Assembly (NCBI RefSeq): GCF_029910235.1
Contig: NZ_CP112874.1
Location: forward strand, 4,764,501-4,828,500
DNA from: Pseudanabaena galeata CCNP1313
GTDB lineage: Bacteria > Cyanobacteriota > Cyanobacteriia > Pseudanabaenales > Pseudanabaenaceae
DNA length: 64,000 bases
Reading direction: 5' to 3'
Shown here: piece by piece, positions 36,748 to 44,988 of the stretch
How the letters are laid out: each line of letters begins with the position of its first letter
Position numbering within the stretch: position 1 is the stretch's first letter
Notes under the pieces: generated by a model
The model's input: only the letters and a program-made list of their open reading frames with translations
Told to the model about the DNA's origin: nothing
Database searches by the model: none
Program-made: the position numbers and the translations under genes

Positions 36748-37317
36748 ATGAGTGAATCAATTAAAGCAACCCGTGCCACCGTAGAGATCGGAGCCTTAAC
36801 TGTCGATGCTTTTATGTTACCCGATGGCAGTTATCGAATGTCTCAGACTCAAGCGGCGGATCTAGTAGGGTTAAGTGAACGAAACGTCCGCGAATTTTTG
36901 GACTCTAAGACCTTTGAACGCTTAGCAGGAGAGGGTTATACACCCGCGATATTTGATATTGATAGCGAACAATCACGCGGTCAAAGTCGCTTTAGAGGTT
37001 TACCGCTAGAGGTCGTAGTTATCTATTGGGTTTATCAGTGCTATCGAGGTAATAAACAAGCCTTTTCGCTGTTGATTGCCCTTACTACTGAATCTCTAGA
37101 ACGCAGATTTGATAATGCTTTTGGTGTAGTTCGGACGGAGCAAGAGCAAAACGACACAACTACAAAAAGAATCAAAGCTCTTGAAAAAGCGCTTTCTAAC
37201 TTGGGTGAAGGTTTTGCGATTGATGATGACATCCGCCGAGAACTAAATGAACTTAAAACATGGTTGAGAGATCATGCCATTGATCCCTATGAGTTGCCAA
37301 ATAGCGATCGCAAATAA
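36748..37317 (+). CDS. Unknown protein with HTH-like N-terminus and coiled coil
   Basis: 189 residues. Residues about 25-55 (DGSYRMSQTQAADLVGLSERNVREFL) look like a helix-turn-helix or KilA/antirepressor-type start. The middle, GLPLEVVVIYWVYQCYRGNKQAFSLLIALTTESLERRFDNAFG, resembles phage antirepressor-associated regions. The C-terminus is charged and probably coiled. It is transcribed divergently from the NACHT gene. Its last codons (SDRK) and stop are made from a repeated copy of the NACHT 5' end read on the opposite strand. A regulator of the island is a guess. Confidence 0.6.
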   Translation: MSESIKATRATVEIGALTVDAFMLPDGSYRMSQTQAADLVGLSERNVREFLDSKTFERLAGEGYTPAIFDIDSEQSRGQSRFRGLPLEVVVIYWVYQCYRGNKQAFSLLIALTTESLERRFDNAFGVVRTEQEQNDTTTKRIKALEKALSNLGEGFAIDDDIRRELNELKTWLRDHAIDPYELPNSDRK

Positions 37318-37343
37318 CCATCAAGACAAATCTCAGCACCCAT
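37301..37343 (-). pseudogene. Relic NACHT start (boundary repeat 2)
   Basis: Minus-strand ATG at 37343 begins MGAEICLDGYLRSL, nearly the N-terminus of the NACHT protein, then the match ends inside the neighbouring gene. It separates the unknown gene from the restriction-modification pair. Confidence 0.7.
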
Positions 37344-37374
37344 GGAGAAATTCAGCTTTTTCAAATATTTTACT

Positions 37375-38649
37375 TCATGCAACACTCAAAACATTGATTT
37401 GACTGAACAAATCCAAGATCACCTCTCTAACTACAGGTACTGACACCGAATTACCTAACTGACGATAAGCATAAGTATCTTTAGGATGCAAAATAAATGA
37501 CTCAGGAAATCCTTGTAATCTCGCACATTCTCTGGGCGTAATTCTTCGTATCCTGCCATTATGAACTACGCCTAACTTATGGGCATCGCTAGACACAAGT
37601 GTAATCGATATACTTTGAGGATCTAAGAACTTGAATACCTCAAAGGACATATTGCCAGCCACAGGATTATATCTACCTTCTGTCTCTTTGAGATAACCTT
37701 TGCAAATCAAACCATTCATGATTTCTGTAAGGTTCTCATGGTCAAAAAAGGTTTTAATTTCATCAAGATTAAGCTTTTTCCCGTCTTGGTGCGTACCAAA
37801 TTTTTTCTTGCGCCTATTAGCAATTAACTCATTCATAAACTCAATTTCTAAATCATTACATTCCCCTTTAATTCCCAATTCCCATGAATGAATTGAATTA
37901 CCATTACGATGATCAATTAATCTATATCCATGTAGTTTTTCTGGACTATTGCCTGTGAATTTTAATAATCTAGCTGTAAAATCCTTAGAACAATCATACT
38001 TAGCACTTGGATTTGCTTCTAAAATATCAGCAACAACTTTAGTATTATTAGTAAATGAATCAAATAAAGTAAGCTGACTAAGCGATCGCTTAAAATCATG
38101 GGAATCAGTCGCGCCCAAGTCAGATTTCAGAGATAAAATTGGCTGTTGATTGTAAAGCCCTAAAATATATACACGGATACGATTTTGAGGAATACCAAAG
38201 TTTGAACTATTTAAAATTAGATAAGACACCCCATAGTTTAAATTTTGTAATCGCTCAATAATTGTCTTGAAAGTACGTCCTTGATCGTGACTAGTTAAAC
38301 CCCGAACATTTTCTAGTAAAAATGCTTTTGGTTGATATTCACTTAAAAGTTTTTCAATCTCAAAAAACAAGGTTCCTCTAGTATCCACAAAGCCTTTTTG
38401 TTTGCCAGCGTATGAAAATGGCTGACAAGGAAACCCTGCAAGTAAAAAATCAAATTTCGGAAATTCTTTAATATCGTGAATGTCCCCCTCTGACTTCTCT
38501 TGATAGTTAAGTTCATACGTCTCTTGAGCATATTTATCTATTTCTGAAGACAATACACATTTAGTTTGGATGCCAATCTCCTGCATCGCTTGCTCAAAGC
38601 CCAAACGCATTCCACCAATACCAGCAAATAAATCAATAAAATTAATCAT
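37375..38649 (-). CDS. DNA (cytosine-5-)-methyltransferase, type II
   Basis: 424 residues with the m5C methyltransferase motifs in order: I FIDLFAGIGGMRLGFE, IV GFPCQPFSYAGKQKGF with the catalytic Cys, VI ENVRGL, VIII QNRIRVYILG, and IX-X RECARLQGFP and YRQLGNSVSVPVV. The target-recognition region lies at about 190-350 and its DNA site cannot be predicted. It starts 4 bp after the restriction gene stop, so the two form one operon and the methylase protects host DNA. Base composition is AT-richer than neighbouring core genes, which fits horizontal transfer. Confidence 0.93.
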   Translation of the reverse strand: MINFIDLFAGIGGMRLGFEQAMQEIGIQTKCVLSSEIDKYAQETYELNYQEKSEGDIHDIKEFPKFDFLLAGFPCQPFSYAGKQKGFVDTRGTLFFEIEKLLSEYQPKAFLLENVRGLTSHDQGRTFKTIIERLQNLNYGVSYLILNSSNFGIPQNRIRVYILGLYNQQPILSLKSDLGATDSHDFKRSLSQLTLFDSFTNNTKVVADILEANPSAKYDCSKDFTARLLKFTGNSPEKLHGYRLIDHRNGNSIHSWELGIKGECNDLEIEFMNELIANRRKKKFGTHQDGKKLNLDEIKTFFDHENLTEIMNGLICKGYLKETEGRYNPVAGNMSFEVFKFLDPQSISITLVSSDAHKLGVVHNGRIRRITPRECARLQGFPESFILHPKDTYAYRQLGNSVSVPVVREVILDLFSQINVLSVA

Positions 38650-38653
38650 TTAA

Positions 38654-39685
38654 TTAACTATTTAATTTCTCTTGAATAAAGTTTGCTAAAACTGCGATTT
38701 CTTCTTTTGAGTAAGCAACTGTACAATCGCTAAAATTGCAGATAGTTCCAATAGCTGACGATCTCTGAAAATTACCAGCACCATCAATCACATAGGCAAT
38801 CAAAAAGCCATTTTCATTCATCAATCTAAAGCGATTTTCTGCTTGACCAGATTTACGCTCAATCACACTATTGGTCGTCACTTGAAAACTAACTTCTATG
38901 CCTATTTTCTTTCCATTCCTTTGGACGACTACATCAAATGGCATTCCATCACTCTTGTCGTAGCCATTTAGGATAATGGAACCATTGCGAGTTAATTGGT
39001 AATCTTGTGATAGAAACCCTCGTAAAGTCTCTAATACATAAGATTGAGCAATTTGTCCAAGACTATTGGTATTTGCCCCTGTCGTAATTCTACTGACATA
39101 CAAATATTTTTCACGAACATACTTATCGATCGCTATTTCATCACCCAGTAAAACACCGATTTCACATTTCTCTAAGGCGGCTAAATGAGCGACATCCGAA
39201 GTTGCGCCATGCAAAAGAATCATGATCATGTCTTTGTGCAATGGAGATAACGGAACTACCTTAGTAATTGAAACACCATCAATATCTAGCTTTGTATTAC
39301 CCAATCCATTAACAGGTAAAACTTGAAATTCATATACTTCGCTCTTTCCCCGAAAAACATACTGCATCACTCGCCGATTTATAACTGGATCGACTGCAAA
39401 GGTTTCTGTAAACTCTCGCCCCAATCGCTTAATTAATTCGCCTCCATAATCAGCGAGAATAACCAGATGTTTTAGGAACAGATTTGCCGACATTCCCGAT
39501 GCTATCAAAACATCAAAGACTTGATCAGGATTATCGCCTGACAGTTTCAGAATACTGATAAACCGTTCTTGTGTTGCAATTAACTTGGTAATAGCACTCT
39601 CGGCAGCAACCGTTGCTTCTAATTCCTTCGGCCACCACTTGACAGCTTTTTTCTCCAGTTCTGCAAATGTACGCTTGTAGTTCAA
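38654..39685 (-). CDS. Type II restriction endonuclease
   Basis: 343 residues. Context (directly upstream of the m5C methylase) and a C-terminal nuclease-like core support this call: DGMPFDVVVQRNGKKIGIEVSFQ has the Asp and Glu of a PD-(D/E)XK site, but the usual E-x-K lysine is missing (EVSFQ), as in some diverged restriction enzymes. VTTNSVIERKSGQAENRF follows. The N-terminal half is helical and probably reads DNA. Recognition site unknown. Confidence 0.75.
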   Translation of the reverse strand: MNYKRTFAELEKKAVKWWPKELEATVAAESAITKLIATQERFISILKLSGDNPDQVFDVLIASGMSANLFLKHLVILADYGGELIKRLGREFTETFAVDPVINRRVMQYVFRGKSEVYEFQVLPVNGLGNTKLDIDGVSITKVVPLSPLHKDMIMILLHGATSDVAHLAALEKCEIGVLLGDEIAIDKYVREKYLYVSRITTGANTNSLGQIAQSYVLETLRGFLSQDYQLTRNGSIILNGYDKSDGMPFDVVVQRNGKKIGIEVSFQVTTNSVIERKSGQAENRFRLMNENGFLIAYVIDGAGNFQRSSAIGTICNFSDCTVAYSKEEIAVLANFIQEKLNS

Positions 39686-39735
39686 CTTTGCTTTTCCTGA
39701 CTTACCATTGGTTACAGCTTACCAAAAACTTAACC

Positions 39736-39877
39736 AATCTCAGCGCCCATGATGTAAATCAACCCCGTAAAACATAGCACTGTCTAATATCTTTGAGTCA
39801 GGAACTACAACAATAACAGCTTAAAATCAGCTTAAATTATCAAGTTACAATATCCCGATTGAATTAGCGATCGCTGA
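39736..39877 (-). pseudogene. Relic NACHT start and upstream region (boundary repeat 3)
   Basis: Minus-strand ATG at 39750 gives MGAEIG then a stop. The 125 bp upstream of it match the region upstream of the intact NACHT gene (shared GTAAATCAACCCCGTA, CAAGTTA, AATATCCCGATTGAA) at roughly three quarters identity. It borders the restriction gene start. Confidence 0.7.
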
Positions 39878-39948
39878 TGCTCCAGTTTACGCATTACGTT
39901 TTTTAAAACAAATGGCTCTAAACTATTGTTGGGAGAAGCATTTATGGA

Positions 39949-40038
39949 TTACACACCCGATGCTAGCGATCGCAAATAACTATCAAAACAAATCTCTACA
40001 CCCATGCCGTAAATCAACCCCGTAGGACATAGCGGCGA
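39949..40038 (-). pseudogene. Relic NACHT start (boundary repeat 4)
   Basis: Minus-strand ATG at 40005 gives MGVEICFDSYLRSL followed by ASGV and a stop. 39965-40038 matches 36556-36629 with about two differences, so it is the youngest copy. The bases left of it (39940-39975) read GDYTP-like and SDRK-like codons on the plus strand and look like a deleted copy of the 36748 gene. Confidence 0.75.
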
Positions 40039-40105
40039 AATATTTGCTATATCATAACTTTTTTAGATTAAAAATCAAACAAGCTTCCTAAACAGTACAG
40101 GTTTA

Positions 40106-40170
40106 AGATCCCCGACTTTTTCTAAGCAAGCAAAGTCAACTTGCAAATTTACAAAAAAAGTCGGGGATCT
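40106..40170. repeat. Inverted repeat AGATCCCCGACTTTTT
   Basis: AGATCCCCGACTTTTTCT pairs with AAAAAAAGTCGGGGATCT across a 29-base loop. Similar GATCCCCGAC elements are widespread in cyanobacterial genomes as small dispersed repeats (general knowledge). The remaining space up to 40289 shows nothing else. Confidence 0.65.
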
Positions 40171-40289
40171 GTGGCTTTACAGTTTTCTTTTGCTTACTTG
40201 TCTAAGCCAAAAGGCGATCGCACGTTACTTTACTTTTTAGGGGTAGAATCTAAAGGATTTTCTTGTACATTTACCTAAAATTTTTGCTT

Positions 40290-41417
40290 ATGTACGACTG
40301 CATTGTTGTGGGAGCAGGTCCATCTGGTGGTTCAGCATCCTATCATTTGGCAAAACGAGGACGATCGGTTTTGCTACTCGAAAAAGAGAGCCTGCCTCGC
40401 TACAAGCCCTGTGGTGGTGGCGTTTCGCCAATGGTACAAGAGTGGTTTGACTTTGACTTTTCGCCAGCAGTATCTCTGACAGTCCAACAAATTCGCTACA
40501 CATGGCAAATGGGCGATCCTGAACTCGTTGCCCTCGAAACCAAAGAACCCGTTTGGATGGTGCGACGCGATGTTTTTGACCATCACCTTGTGCAGCAAGC
40601 CCAAAAACTAGGCGTAGAACTTCGCGATAACACTGGCGTTACAGGGATTGAGTGGAAAAGCGATCGCTGGTTAGTCAAAACCGAAAATGATGTTTTTGAA
40701 GCTAAATATGTAATTGCTGCTGATGGGGCAAAAGGCTCCATGGCAAAATGGCTAGGATTTAAAGAGCGCAAGCGTCGTATGGGAGCAGCTCTCGAAGTGG
40801 AAGCACCACACCCTGCCCCCGATGTCAGTGCTGCTCACTTTGATTTTGGCTCTGTTCAAAATGGATATATTTGGAACTTCCCAAAGGCTGACGGTTATTC
40901 CATCGGAGCAGGGACTTTTATCGGTGGCGAAAAGCAAAATCTCAAGGAGATTGCCGCGAAATATGCTCAGGAATTTGGAATTAACGTCACTTCCATGAAG
41001 CAATTTGGACATCCCATTTGCCTATGGGATGGTCACCAACCACTGCATACTCAAAATGCGCTACTCACAGGCGAATCGGCTTGTATCGTCGATCCATTCA
41101 CTGCTGAGGGCATCCGTCCTTCACTCTTAACTGGTATGTTTGCAGGTCAAGCGATCGATGAAGCGATCGGTGGTAATGCTGATGCGCTTAAGCAATATAC
41201 TCTCAAAGTTCAAGAAGAATGGGGAGAAGACATGGTATGGGCGCAACGTATTGCCAATATTTTCTATCGCATTCCTAGTTTTGGCTACAAGATGGGAGTG
41301 AAGCGTCCTAGTGCTAGTCAGCGCATGGGCAAGATTCTCTGTGGTGAGATGCGTTATCGCGATGTGGCAGGAGCCGCCATTAAGCGCCTAACTAAGGGAC
41401 TAATGGGCATGAAGTAA
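40290..41417 (+). CDS. Geranylgeranyl reductase family FAD oxidoreductase
   Basis: 375 residues from ATG 40290, directly before the Rossmann motif CIVVGAGPSGGSASYHLAKRG. FAD-binding and family motifs KPCGGGVSP and GESACIVDPFTAEGIRPSLLTG are present. Family members reduce isoprenoid double bonds, as ChlP does for the chlorophyll tail. This one is shorter than and different from typical ChlP (about 405 residues), so it is a paralog with unknown isoprenoid substrate. Confidence 0.85.
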   Translation: MYDCIVVGAGPSGGSASYHLAKRGRSVLLLEKESLPRYKPCGGGVSPMVQEWFDFDFSPAVSLTVQQIRYTWQMGDPELVALETKEPVWMVRRDVFDHHLVQQAQKLGVELRDNTGVTGIEWKSDRWLVKTENDVFEAKYVIAADGAKGSMAKWLGFKERKRRMGAALEVEAPHPAPDVSAAHFDFGSVQNGYIWNFPKADGYSIGAGTFIGGEKQNLKEIAAKYAQEFGINVTSMKQFGHPICLWDGHQPLHTQNALLTGESACIVDPFTAEGIRPSLLTGMFAGQAIDEAIGGNADALKQYTLKVQEEWGEDMVWAQRIANIFYRIPSFGYKMGVKRPSASQRMGKILCGEMRYRDVAGAAIKRLTKGLMGMK

Positions 41418-41438
41418 AAGAAGAGGTGGCGTAGCCCT

Positions 41439-41544
41439 GCACTCAAGTGCGGGCTAAAAGCTCAAACCCGTTGAAACGGGTTGTTTAGATTCTTTAGTCT
41501 GCTTCACCAGACTTGAGCTTTTAGCCAAGAACTTGAGTTCTTGG
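41439..41544. repeat. Dense multi-hairpin element
   Basis: Outer arms GGCTAAAAGCTCAA (41452-41465) and its exact complement (41513-41526) enclose two small hairpins, AACCCG-TTGAAA-CGGGTT and GTCTG-CTTCAC-CAGAC. They are flanked by GCACTCAAGTGC and CCAAGAACTTGAGTTCTTGG. It follows the reductase gene by 22 bp. Confidence 0.75.
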
Positions 41545-41572
41545 TTTATTTGCATAATTCCTAAAAGTACAA

Positions 41573-41738
41573 ACTGATGTTACGTGGAACTCAGATAATG
41601 AACCTCTTGCTGTTAGCATAACAGGGCAACCACGGGGGGATTGCCCCTACCTATAAATTTTAGATCTTGTAGGGGCTGTGCCCCCGTGCCAGACCTAGAC
41701 TTACGCCATTGCAAGAATTCCTTCCACGTAACATCAGT
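41573..41738. mobile_element. 166-bp MITE, copy 1
   Basis: Perfect 17-bp terminal inverted repeats ACTGATGTTACGTGGAA and complement. The flanking ACAA on both sides fits a 4-bp target duplication. The inside carries GGGCAACCACGGGGGGATTG and GTAGGGGCTGTGCCCCCGTG. No coding capacity of its own. It sits directly before the glycosyltransferase start and likely carries or disrupts its promoter. Confidence 0.85.
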
Positions 41739-41751
41739 ACAAAGTAAAAAT

Positions 41752-42849
41752 ATGACTAAAAAAAATTATCGATTGCTATTTCTATCTACTCCTGTAGGAG
41801 CATTGGGATCGGGAATCGGTGGGGGGGTGGAATTGACCTTGCAAAATGCGGCGAAAGCTCTAATTGCTAAAGGGCATGAAGTGGAAATCGTCGCCCCTGA
41901 AGGTTCCGTTACCAATGTCACCAAACTGACTCAAATAGCAGGAACTATCCAAACTTCAGCGCAAACTCAAGTCGGCGCTGATATGGTTGTCCTTCCTCAA
42001 AACTCGGTTCTGGAAAATATGTGGAGCTATGCGAGGGAATCACAGGATCAGTTTGATTTGTTATTTAACTTTGCCTACGATTGGCTACCTCTGTACCTCA
42101 CACCATTTTTTCGCCGCCCGATCGCCCATTGGATCAGCATGTCGTCACTTTCGCCTGTAATGGATGGGATGGTATCGAAAATCTCAGCGCTTTGCCCTGA
42201 TGCGATCGCGGTGAATACTCGTGCCTGTGCAGATACTTTTAGTCATGGCGATCGCCTGATGATTATGGGTAAGGGGATTGATGTAACGCAATATAATTTT
42301 GTCACTAAGCCAGATAAACCAAGTCTTGCATGGGTCGGACGTATTTCTCCCGAAAAGGGGTTAGAGGATGCTGTTGAGGCAGCACAGGAAAGTGGGTTCC
42401 CTTTGCATATTTTCGGATTAATTCAAGATCAGAGCTATTGGCTGGATATTCAAGCATCTTTTCCTAAAGCTGAACTTCATTATGAAGGATTTTTATCTAC
42501 TGATGGTTTGCAGCAAAAACTAGGACAATGTAGTGCTTTATTAATGACTCCCCGTTGGGTTGAAGCGTTCGGGAATGCGGCGATTGAGGCGTTTGCCTGT
42601 GGTGTGCCTGTAATATCCTATCGTTCTGGAGGACTTACTGAGATCGTTCGGCATGGCAAAACAGGATTTCTTGTGGAAATGGGAAGTGTGTCTGGTTTGA
42701 TTGAAGCAATTTCTAAATTAGACCAAATTGATCGCATTACCTGTCGCCAACAACTTGAAGCGGAATATTCTCTAGAAGTATGGGGCGATCGCCTAGAAAA
42801 ATGGTTTGACAAATTGATTTCAAGCTATGGCAAGACGCAAATTATCTAA
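41752..42849 (+). CDS. Family 4 glycosyltransferase
   Basis: 365 residues from ATG 41752. An in-frame upstream extension to 41641 is translated MITE and is rejected. GT-B fold, retaining GT4: N-terminal GIGGGVELTLQNAAKALIAKGHEVEIVAPEG, C-terminal WVGRISPEKGLEDAVEAA and the E-x7-E motif in VEAFGNAAIEAFACGVPVISYRSGGLTEI. It transfers a sugar from a nucleotide donor, perhaps for lipid or polysaccharide. Bracketed on both sides by copies of one MITE. Confidence 0.9.
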   Translation: MTKKNYRLLFLSTPVGALGSGIGGGVELTLQNAAKALIAKGHEVEIVAPEGSVTNVTKLTQIAGTIQTSAQTQVGADMVVLPQNSVLENMWSYARESQDQFDLLFNFAYDWLPLYLTPFFRRPIAHWISMSSLSPVMDGMVSKISALCPDAIAVNTRACADTFSHGDRLMIMGKGIDVTQYNFVTKPDKPSLAWVGRISPEKGLEDAVEAAQESGFPLHIFGLIQDQSYWLDIQASFPKAELHYEGFLSTDGLQQKLGQCSALLMTPRWVEAFGNAAIEAFACGVPVISYRSGGLTEIVRHGKTGFLVEMGSVSGLIEAISKLDQIDRITCRQQLEAEYSLEVWGDRLEKWFDKLISSYGKTQII

Positions 42850-42854
42850 AAAAA

Positions 42855-42893
42855 ACCAGAGGATGGCAACGCGAAGCGCCGCCATCCTCTGGT
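42855..42893. terminator. Hairpin after the glycosyltransferase gene
   Basis: ACCAGAGGATGGC and its complement with a GCGAAGC-type tip and one small mismatch. It resembles the constant-loop family and starts 6 bp after the stop. Confidence 0.6.
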
Positions 42894-42909
42894 GATGATT
42901 GTTATAATT

Positions 42910-43075
42910 ACTGATGTTACGTGGAATTCAGATAATGAACCTCTTGCAGCTAGCATAACAGGGCAACCACGGGGGGATTGCCCCTACCTGTAAATTTTAG
43001 ATCTTGTAGGGGCTGCGCCCCCGTGCCAGCCCTAGACTTACGCCATCGCAAGAATTCCTTCCACGTAACATCAGT
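42910..43075. mobile_element. 166-bp MITE, copy 2
   Basis: Same length, orientation and 17-bp terminal repeats as 41573-41738, with only a few internal differences. It is flanked by AATT on both sides, a different 4-bp duplication, which shows an independent insertion. Confidence 0.88.
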
Positions 43076-43105
43076 AATTATTTGGAAAAGTTTAATCAAA
43101 GACAT

Positions 43106-44050
43106 ATGCAAACTATCAAGCTCGGCTCCAATGGTCCAACTGTAACTGCGCTAGGTGTGGGAACATGGGCATGGGGTGACACCCTGTTTTGGGCTTACGG
43201 TAAGGATTTTGGAGCAAAAGATGTAGCAGAAGCATTTCAAGCTTCTGTTGATGCAGGAATCACATTTTTTGATACTGCCGAAGTCTATGGATTTGGTGAG
43301 TCAGAACGCTTGATTGGCCAGTTCTGCAAGCAAACTTCCCAACCAGTGCAGATTGCGACCAAATATTTCCCATTACCTTGGCGTTGGCAAAAATCGGCGA
43401 TCGCTGATGCTCTAACCGCTAGTCTGGAGCGTTTGCAAACAGAGCAAATTAGTCTCTATCAAATTCACTGGCCTTTAGAATTTCTACTCAAGACCAAGGA
43501 CTTTATGGAAGTTCTTGCAGAAGAAGTGAAAAAAGGACGGATTCAATCGGTGGGAGTCAGCAATTATTCTGCGGCTCAAATGGCGCTAGCTCATCAATAT
43601 CTTGCCGAAAAGGGCATTCCTCTAGCGGTGAATCAAGTTCCTTACTCTTTATTAACCAGACAAATTGAGCAGAATGGAACTCTCGAAAAGGCTAAACAGT
43701 TGGGAGTGACGATTCTTGCCTATAGTCCCCTTGCTCAAGGTTTATTAACGGGGAAATACACGCCAGAATCTGTAAAGACTCTTCAAGGTGCGCGGCGCAT
43801 TGATCCGCGTTTTAGTCCTAAGGGCTTGCAAAAACTAGAGCCTCTATTCTCGGCGCTAAAGGATCTATCTGAAAAATATGATAAAACACTGGCTCAGGTT
43901 TCTTTAAATTGGCTAGTTGCCCAAGGAAATATCATCCCCATCCCTGGGGCGAAGAATGCCAATCAAGCTAAACAAAATGCTGGTGCTTTAGGTTGGTCAT
44001 TAACACCCGAAGAAGTAGAACTACTCCGCCTTAACGCTCCTAAAATTTAG
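43106..44050 (+). CDS. Aldo/keto reductase
   Basis: 314 residues from ATG 43106 (MQTIKLGSNGPTVTALGVGTW). TIM-barrel NADPH oxidoreductase. The catalytic tetrad is visible: Asp and Tyr in FFDTAEVYG, Lys in IATKYFP and His in YQIHWP. NADPH-site sequences LAYSPLAQGLLTGKY and IPIPGAKNANQAKQNAGA follow. It resembles plant and cyanobacterial pyridoxal-reductase/oxidoreductase members, but the substrate is not certain. Its upstream region is MITE copy 2. Confidence 0.9.
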   Translation: MQTIKLGSNGPTVTALGVGTWAWGDTLFWAYGKDFGAKDVAEAFQASVDAGITFFDTAEVYGFGESERLIGQFCKQTSQPVQIATKYFPLPWRWQKSAIADALTASLERLQTEQISLYQIHWPLEFLLKTKDFMEVLAEEVKKGRIQSVGVSNYSAAQMALAHQYLAEKGIPLAVNQVPYSLLTRQIEQNGTLEKAKQLGVTILAYSPLAQGLLTGKYTPESVKTLQGARRIDPRFSPKGLQKLEPLFSALKDLSEKYDKTLAQVSLNWLVAQGNIIPIPGAKNANQAKQNAGALGWSLTPEEVELLRLNAPKI

Positions 44051-44059
44051 TCCTTAATT

Positions 44060-44222
44060 ACTCATGTTACGCAGAAGGTTTTAAGACCCTCACCCCTAGC
44101 CCCTCTCCCAAAGAGGGAGAGGGGGACAAGAAAAATCCAAAAATGTCTCTTACTCCCCTTCTCCCCTCTTGGGAGAAGGGGTTGGGGGATGAGGGCAGAT
44201 TTTCTATCTGCGTAAGGTGAGT
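44060..44222. mobile_element. MITE-like element with a different core
   Basis: Ends ACTCATGTTACGCAGA and TCTGCGTAAGGTGAGT (two mismatches) resemble the MITE ends at 41573. A TAATT repeat on each side may be a target duplication. The core is the CCCTCACCCC/GGGGTTGGGGGATGAGGG palindrome type, as also found inside coding sequence at 45993 and 51611. Confidence 0.7.
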
Positions 44223-44230
44223 TAATTGTT

Positions 44231-44265
44231 TCAAGAAGTGCCGCGCTGTGCGCGGCACTTCTTGA
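44231..44265. terminator. Hairpin terminator between AKR and SOUL genes
   Basis: Perfect 16-bp stem TCAAGAAGTGCCGCGC around TGT, just outside the minus-strand SOUL gene stop and serving convergent genes. Confidence 0.65.
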
Positions 44266-44272
44266 GGATTCA

Positions 44273-44872
44273 TTATCGCTTGTGAATGGGAATTTGGACT
44301 TCGCGCCGCTTTAGCGGAGATGGCGTATAGGGAGAGTCGTAGAGAAATTCTCGTGGTTCACCAATAATTTCATACTCTGGATGATTAACTAGCCATTGCT
44401 TTAACCTTGCAATATGCTCTGGATAACTACCATAGCCATAGGCTCCCTGTATTCCTAAGCTGACAACTAGCATCGGCGGATGGTCTTCTACTTGAATATC
44501 AGCAGATATTTGCTGTGGATTGATCTCGTTATTGTTATACAAAAAGGAAACCTTAGCTTTACCCTGTTGCATGGGCTGATCGATAGTAGCGATCGGATAG
44601 CGAGCTTCGACAGGAGCAGTCATAGAAATATTGTTACTGCTGATATGTCGAAACAACGGGTTAAAGGAATAACTGGTGGCATCGCTGAGGTTGCCTTCAT
44701 AGGTATACGTACCTGAACGATAGGCAGGATATTGCTTAACTTCGATCGTATCGTGGGGAGTAGGCGTAGGAAATCCGACGGGTAGAGGAGCAGACATAGC
44801 TTTTTTTACGGCAAAGAATGCAAGAGGAAGGACGATCGCACCAACAATGATGAGCAATGTAGAAAGTTTCAT
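44273..44872 (-). CDS. SOUL family heme-binding protein
   Basis: 199 residues. An N-terminal hydrophobic helix (about 5-26) suggests export or membrane anchoring. The SOUL/HBP signature appears as TIEVKQYPAYRSGTYTYEG, FNPLFRHISSNNISMTAPVEA and LKQWLVNHPEYEIIGEPREFLYDSPYTP. Family members bind heme or other tetrapyrroles; their exact work in cyanobacteria is unclear. Confidence 0.88.
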   Translation of the reverse strand: MKLSTLLIIVGAIVLPLAFFAVKKAMSAPLPVGFPTPTPHDTIEVKQYPAYRSGTYTYEGNLSDATSYSFNPLFRHISSNNISMTAPVEARYPIATIDQPMQQGKAKVSFLYNNNEINPQQISADIQVEDHPPMLVVSLGIQGAYGYGSYPEHIARLKQWLVNHPEYEIIGEPREFLYDSPYTPSPLKRREVQIPIHKR

Positions 44873-44988
44873 ATTCCTATTGTAAGAGGTATTTCTGAGG
44901 CAATGTTTAAATCCATAAATTACGGTGCTCTACGCCCCCTTTTATCTTTTGTTTTTTGCTGTAAGGCAAAGTGCTATAAATATTGATA

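Noticed and set aside
41641-41751. Longer start for the glycosyltransferase
   Set aside because: The added residues (MPLPINFRSCRGCAPVP) are translated MITE sequence; the same words appear on the minus strand of the MITE copy at 44989.
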